Below, in pieces: positions 59,725 through 64,000 of a DNA stretch of 64,000 nt; the first letter of the stretch is position 1; each line of letters opens with the position of its first letter. Location of the stretch: positions 62,001 through 126,000 of the forward strand of contig NZ_NPFY01000031.1 of assembly GCF_002259415.1 (NCBI RefSeq), read 5' to 3'. The notes beneath the pieces were generated by a model, which saw only the letters and a program-made list of their open reading frames with translations, was not told where the DNA came from and searched no databases. The translations under genes and the position numbers were made by a program. The DNA comes from Rhodococcus sp. 14-2470-1b (GTDB lineage: Bacteria; Actinomycetota; Actinomycetes; Mycobacteriales; Mycobacteriaceae).

Positions 59725-60717
59725 GTGAGCGAGTCCGACAAGAATCAAGAACCCGGTTCCGGTAGCTCCTCCGACGGCACCGAGTCGCGGCCCGAATTCG
59801 CCTCGGCGTTCGATTACGACGCAACCGCCGAGGCGTCGCTGTCCGAACCCCCTGCTACCTCGGAGGCAGGCCCGGTGACCGGAGCCGTCGGCTCGGGTTC
59901 CGGGTCCGGCCCAGGATGGGACGTCCACTCCGGGGTCGGAAACGGTCCGGGTTGGGGCGAGAGTCCGAGTTACCCGCCGCCCAGCACTCCGGACACCACA
60001 CCGCAGCCGACGGTCGATCTGGGCAAGCGCGCGTCCGCGGCCGGCGATCCGACGGCTGCTCACACCCCCGATTCTCAGGGTTACCCGTCGTACCAGGCGG
60101 ATTCGCCGACGACTGCATTCGGCGCACCTGGCGGCCCCGTGTACGGCCCGCCGGATCCGAACTATCCGCAACCGGGCCCGTACGACGGACAGGGTTACAG
60201 CGGATCCCAGGGCTACAGCGGATCCCAGGGTTACGGCGAATCCCAGGGCTACGGCGAATCCCAGGGCTATGGTCCGCAGCAGGGTTATGGCGGATCCCAG
60301 GGCTACGGTCCGCAGCAGGGCTTGGGTCCACAACAGGGTTACGGTCCACAACAGGGTTACGGTGCTCCGCAGGGTTACGGTGCTTCGCAGAGTTACGGCC
60401 CGCCGCCCGGATATCCAGCGCCATCTGCGTATGCCGTGGGGCCGTACGGTGTGGATCCGGCCGCACCCTACGGCCGTCATCCGGTGACGGGTGAGCCGCT
60501 GTCCGACAAGTCGAAGGTGACCGGCGGCGTGCTCGGCATTCTCCTCGGTCCGTTCGGTGCCGGACGGTTCTATCTGAATCAGCCCGGCATGGCCGTCGCG
60601 CAGATCGCGGTGACGTGGTTGACGTGCGGTATCGGCGGCATCTGGCCGTTGATCGACGGGATCATGATGCTCACCGGCAACGTGCGCGATCAGAACGGGC
60701 GCCCGCTGCGGGACTGA
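59725..60717 (+). CDS. TM2-domain membrane protein with Gln/Gly/Tyr-rich repeat region
   Basis: 330 residues, GTG start with AAGGAG at 59712-59717. A long disordered N-terminus of about 240 residues is rich in G, S, P, Q and Y; residues 156-227 are twelve hexapeptide repeats of the QGYGxx type. A C-terminal TM2 domain (about 262-325) has two membrane helices with GPFGAGRFYLNQPGMAVAQI and GGIWPLIDGIMMLTG. Three bases after lgt, so probably co-transcribed. Function unknown. Confidence 0.88.
   Translation: MSESDKNQEPGSGSSSDGTESRPEFASAFDYDATAEASLSEPPATSEAGPVTGAVGSGSGSGPGWDVHSGVGNGPGWGESPSYPPPSTPDTTPQPTVDLGKRASAAGDPTAAHTPDSQGYPSYQADSPTTAFGAPGGPVYGPPDPNYPQPGPYDGQGYSGSQGYSGSQGYGESQGYGESQGYGPQQGYGGSQGYGPQQGLGPQQGYGPQQGYGAPQGYGASQSYGPPPGYPAPSAYAVGPYGVDPAAPYGRHPVTGEPLSDKSKVTGGVLGILLGPFGAGRFYLNQPGMAVAQIAVTWLTCGIGGIWPLIDGIMMLTGNVRDQNGRPLRD
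60190..60405. repeat. Twelve-unit 18-base tandem repeat in the TM2 gene
   Basis: Twelve contiguous 18-base units, each starting CAGGG(T/C)TA(C/T) or a close variant, with codon-3 differences and alternating ends (GGATCC, GAATCC, CCGCAG, CCACAA). They encode QGYSGS, QGYGES, QGYGPQ and similar. No spacers or neighbouring cas genes, so not CRISPR. Confidence 0.96.
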
Positions 60718-60892
60718 GTCCGCCGGCACCGTTCTCCGGTGGCTGCCTGCGGTTGGAGGTAGTCGGCCTGTGGTTTCGGTGTTTGTCAAGAGCTACGGTA
60801 AGCTCCAGGCATTCGGTGTTGAGGCCGAATTCCTTCGCGGGCCAGAGTTGTCCCGGTAGACCCGTTCAGTGAAACAAGAGTTCCCACGAGCC

Positions 60893-60898
60893 TAGAAT
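60893..60898 (+). promoter_or_regulatory. Candidate -10 element upstream of gltB
   Basis: TAGAAT in the 293-base gap between the TM2 gene and gltB, matching the hexamer seen before dnaE1. No clear -35. The rest of the gap shows no open frame or structured RNA I can support. Confidence 0.35.
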
Positions 60899-61010
60899 CG
60901 TGTCGGAGCTGATCGCTAGCGGAGTTGCCGAGGAGAACGAGACGGCGCCGTGATGTTTCGAGTGCCGTTCGCTCTGCGGTGCCTCCCTGGCCGAGAGGGA
61001 GGTGGCGGAT

Positions 61011-64000
61011 TTGCTGTTCTCACAGTTGCCGGCGGAGCAGGGGCTGTACGACCCGTCTCGCGAGAAGGATTCCTGCGGCGTCGCGATGATCGCGGACATC
61101 GCGGGTCGCCGCTCTCACAGCATCGTCGCCGACGGTGTTCTCGCACTGGAGAATCTGGAGCATCGGGGTGCTGCGGGCGCCGAGCCGAACAGCGGTGACG
61201 GCGCAGGCATTCTGATTCAGCTTCCGGTCGAACTGTTGGCCTCCCTCGCCGACTTCCCGTTGCCCGACGCCGCCGCCGACGGCGCGAACACGTTTGCCGC
61301 CGGTATGTGCTTTCTGCCGCAAGGAGTACGTGAGCGGGCTGCCGCCGTGGCTCGGGTCGAAGCGATTGCTACCGAGGAGGGTCTGTCGGTCCTCGGGTGG
61401 AGCGAGGTCGAGGTCGATCCGGACAAGGCCGACATCGGTGTGACGGCACTGGGTTGTATGCCGCACATGACGTATCTGTTCGTGACGGCTCCCGAGGTGA
61501 ACGGTGTCAGGCCGTCGGGCGTGGCCCTGGATCGTCTGGTGTACGGCTTGCGGAAGCGGGCCGAGCGGGTGACACCGGAGATCGAAGCTGCCGGAACCGG
61601 GCTGTTCTTTCCGTCGCTGTCCTCGCGGACGATGGTCTACAAAGGCATGCTGACGACGATGCAGTTGCCGTTGTTCTTCCCGGATCTTCGTGACCCGCTG
61701 TGCATGAGCGCAATTGCCATCGTGCACAGTCGATTCTCGACCAACACGTTTCCGTCGTGGCCGCTGGCGCACCCGCATCGGTACGTTGCGCACAATGGTG
61801 AGATCAACACCGTCAAGGGCAACCGGAACCGCATGCGCGCCCGTGAGGCGATGTTGGCGTCGAGTCTCATTCCCGGTGACCTCGAGCGTCTGTATCCGAT
61901 CTGCAATCCGGACGGTTCGGATTCGGTGTCTCTCGACGAGGTCCTCGAACTTCTGCATCTCGGCGGGCGCAGTGTGCCGCACGTGGTCATGATGATGGTC
62001 CCCGAGCCGTGGGAGAACCACCGCAACATGGATCCGGCGGTACGGGCGTTCTACCAGTTCCATGCGTCGGTCATGGAGGCGTGGGACGGGCCTGCCTGCG
62101 TCACGTTCACCGATGGTGCGTACGTCGGGGCCGTTCTGGACCGGAACGGTCTTCGTCCGGGCAGGTGGTGGCAGACCGAGGACGGTCGGGTCATTCTCGC
62201 CAGCGAGGCCGGTGTGCTGGACGTGCCTCAGTCCGAGGTGGTGGCCAAGGGGCGGCTCGAGCCCGGCAAGATGTTCCTGATCGACACGGAGGCAGGCCGT
62301 CTCGTTCCCGACGAGGAGATCAAACTGCAGCTCGCGTCCGAGCATCCCTATCAGGAATGGCTGCATGCAGGCCTGCTCGAGATCAAGAGCCTGCCCGACC
62401 GTGCGCACATCCAGTACAACCACGACTCGGTGGTTCGTCGGCAGGTTGCGTTCGGGTACACCGAGGAAGACCTGCGCGTCGTACTGACGCCGATGGCCGC
62501 GTCGGGCGGTGAGCCGTTGGGATCGATGGGAACCGACACGCCACCCGCTGTACTCTCGCAGCGGTCGAAGCAGCTGTACGACTACTTCATCGAACTGTTC
62601 GCGCAGGTCACGAACCCTCCGCTCGATTCCATTCGCGAGGAGATCGTCACATCACTGACGCGCGTGATGGGCCCGGAGCAGAATTTGCTCGAGCCGTCGG
62701 CTGCATCGTGTCGTCAGATCGTGCTGCCGTGGCCGGTGCTGGACAACGACGAGCTGAACAAGATCATTCACATCAACTTCGACGGCGATCACCCTGGGTT
62801 GTCGGCGACCGTGCTGCGGGCACTGTACGAGGTCGAGCGCGGCGGCGAGGGTCTCGCCGAAGCCATCGAGGATCTGCGTCGTCGTGCCAGCGATGCGATC
62901 GCCGCTGGATACCGAACGCTCATCATCTCCGACCGAGACTCCGACCACACGTACGCGCCCATTCCGTCGCTGTTGGCCACGGCTGCAGTCCACCACCACC
63001 TGGTACGCACCAAGGAACGCACCAAGGTCGCTCTCGTCGTCGAGTCCGGTGACGCACGCGAGGTGCATCACCTTGCTCTGTTGATCGGCTTCGGTGCGGC
63101 GGCGGTCAACCCGTATCTGGCCATGGAGTCCATCGAGGATCTCGTCGCGGAGGGCGAACTCACCGGTGTCGAGTCCACGGTCGCGGTCCGCAACTACCTG
63201 TACGGGCTGGGCAAGGGCGTGCTCAAGGTGATGTCGAAGATGGGCATCTCCACGGTCGGCTCCTATACCGGTGCGCAGGTCTTCGAGGCCGTCGGTCTCG
63301 ACAAGGAGGTCGTGCGCGAGTACTTCAAGGGGACGGTCAGCACTCTCGGCGGTGTCGGCTTGGACGTTCTGGCCGAGGAAGTGAAGCTGCGGCACCGTCG
63401 CGCCTACCCGGAGAACCCCACCGATCGGGTTCACCGCCGTCTGGACATCGGAGGTGAATACCAGTTCCGTCGCGAGGGCGAGCTGCATCTGTTCACTCCG
63501 GAGACCGTGTTCTTGCTTCAGCACGCGACGCGCACCGGGCGTTACGACGTGTTCCAGAAGTACAGCAGCGAGGTGGACCGGCTGGCGCGGGAAGGTGGTG
63601 CGCTTCGCGGGCTTTTCGAGTTCAAGGAAGGCTTGCGCGCCCCTGTTCCGCTGGACGAGGTCGAGTCGGCCGACTCGATCGTCACCAGGTTCAACACCGG
63701 GGCGATGAGCTACGGGTCGATCTCCGCCGAAGCACACGAGACCATGGCCGTCGCCATGAACAACCTCGGCGGTCGCTCCAATTCCGGTGAGGGCGGCGAG
63801 GACACGGATCGGTTGTACGACAAGTCTCGTCGCAGCGCGGTCAAGCAGGTCGCCAGCGGCCGCTTCGGGGTCACGAGCGACTATCTGGTCAATGCCAGCG
63901 ACATCCAGATCAAGATGGCGCAGGGCGCGAAGCCGGGGGAGGGTGGGCAGCTGCCCGGCTACAAGGTGTATCCGTGGGTCGCCAAGACCCGTCACTCGAC
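61011..64000 (+). CDS. gltB: Glutamate synthase (NADPH) large subunit, 5' part
   Basis: Glutamine amidotransferase/FMN enzyme making glutamate from 2-oxoglutarate and glutamine. The frame is open to the window end, so the last third is missing; about 996 residues are visible. TTG 61011 is chosen because GGGAGG lies eight bases upstream; GTG 61002 is an alternative. A propeptide of about 21 residues precedes the nucleophile C22 (KDSCGVAM). Class II glutaminase domain ([44 protein letters not shown]), central domain, and the start of the FMN synthase domain ([19 protein letters not shown]) follow. Confidence 0.96.
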   Translation, partial: MLFSQLPAEQGLYDPSREKDSCGVAMIADIAGRRSHSIVADGVLALENLEHRGAAGAEPNSGDGAGILIQLPVELLASLADFPLPDAAADGANTFAAGMCFLPQGVRERAAAVARVEAIATEEGLSVLGWSEVEVDPDKADIGVTALGCMPHMTYLFVTAPEVNGVRPSGVALDRLVYGLRKRAERVTPEIEAAGTGLFFPSLSSRTMVYKGMLTTMQLPLFFPDLRDPLCMSAIAIVHSRFSTNTFPSWPLAHPHRYVAHNGEINTVKGNRNRMRAREAMLASSLIPGDLERLYPICNPDGSDSVSLDEVLELLHLGGRSVPHVVMMMVPEPWENHRNMDPAVRAFYQFHASVMEAWDGPACVTFTDGAYVGAVLDRNGLRPGRWWQTEDGRVILASEAGVLDVPQSEVVAKGRLEPGKMFLIDTEAGRLVPDEEIKLQLASEHPYQEWLHAGLLEIKSLPDRAHIQYNHDSVVRRQVAFGYTEEDLRVVLTPMAASGGEPLGSMGTDTPPAVLSQRSKQLYDYFIELFAQVTNPPLDSIREEIVTSLTRVMGPEQNLLEPSAASCRQIVLPWPVLDNDELNKIIHINFDGDHPGLSATVLRALYEVERGGEGLAEAIEDLRRRASDAIAAGYRTLIISDRDSDHTYAPIPSLLATAAVHHHLVRTKERTKVALVVESGDAREVHHLALLIGFGAAAVNPYLAMESIEDLVAEGELTGVESTVAVRNYLYGLGKGVLKVMSKMGISTVGSYTGAQVFEAVGLDKEVVREYFKGTVSTLGGVGLDVLAEEVKLRHRRAYPENPTDRVHRRLDIGGEYQFRREGELHLFTPETVFLLQHATRTGRYDVFQKYSSEVDRLAREGGALRGLFEFKEGLRAPVPLDEVESADSIVTRFNTGAMSYGSISAEAHETMAVAMNNLGGRSNSGEGGEDTDRLYDKSRRSAVKQVASGRFGVTSDYLVNASDIQIKMAQGAKPGEGGQLPGYKVYPWVAKTRHS

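Noticed and set aside
60190..60405. CRISPR-like regular repeats
   Set aside because: The units are contiguous, in frame and without spacers; they encode a hexapeptide repeat.
61011..64000. Possible frameshift in gltB, because no complete open frame covers it
   Set aside because: A single frame is open from 61011 to the last base; it merely runs off the window end without a stop.

Overview
The window is a contiguous, gene-dense (no gap over 300 bases), high-GC chromosomal segment of a mycolic-acid actinobacterium. It is most likely a Rhodococcus or close relative. The inference rests on GTG/TTG starts, many ATGA/GTGA gene couplings, and a gene order that follows the well-known Mycobacterium tuberculosis stretch ileS-dinB-lspA-rlu-dnaE1-ilvA-treZYX-bioB-bsaP-nadABC-his-trp-lgt. 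Lineage-specific genes are inserted between the blocks. No rRNA, tRNA, insertion sequence, prophage or CRISPR array was seen, and the segment reads as core genome.

Layout. 1-9.0 kb: the 3' part of ileS, def, dinB, three lipoprotein genes, lspA, a pseudouridine synthase and a secreted unknown. 9.2-12.8 kb: replicative polymerase dnaE1. 12.9-19.1 kb: a small membrane protein, a deazaflavin-dependent enzyme, pyruvate:quinone oxidoreductase, ilvA, and a TetR/MFS efflux pair with a duplicated operator. 19.1-27.7 kb: trehalose operon treX-treY-treZ with an OafA-type acyltransferase upstream. 27.8-33.3 kb: a MarR/MFS pair, coupled msrB-msrA and secA2. 33.3-35.9 kb: biotin module (BioQ-like repressor, two palindromic operators, bioB, bsaP, a DUF2567-like gene). 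35.9-40.4 kb: NAD module (nrtR, palindromic operator, nadA-nadB-nadC). 40.4-44.1 kb: S4 protein, LysR regulator with a basic tail, DUF5997-like, YchJ-like, LysE exporter, SRPBCC. 44.2-52.2 kb: histidine genes hisD-C-B, an MFS gene, hisH, a small membrane protein, hisA, impA, hisF, hisI. 52.2-60.7 kb: MarR, peroxiredoxin, trpE, Trp-associated membrane protein, trpC-B-A, lgt and a TM2 protein. 61.0 kb to the end: the 5' part of gltB.

Functionally the window is amino-acid and cofactor biosynthesis (Ile, His, Trp, Glu, biotin, NAD), replication and lesion bypass, trehalose release from glycogen, methionine-sulfoxide repair, accessory Sec export and lipoprotein maturation (lspA and lgt). No trpF is present. 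HisA is of the actinobacterial PriA type, which usually covers that step, so the his and trp blocks share an enzyme.

The most unusual feature is a set of short in-frame tandem repeats (15-27 bp, always a multiple of 3) at gene ends or in loops: treY, msrB, nadA, nadB, the S4 protein, the LysR regulator, the 3' end of the DUF5997 gene including its stop codon, and a 12-copy array in the TM2 protein. Five of the eight lie within 36.7-42.4 kb. They look like slippage products and candidate variable-number loci. I found no convincing wholly new multi-gene system. The best leads are these repeats, the histone-like tail of the LysR protein, and the operator architectures.
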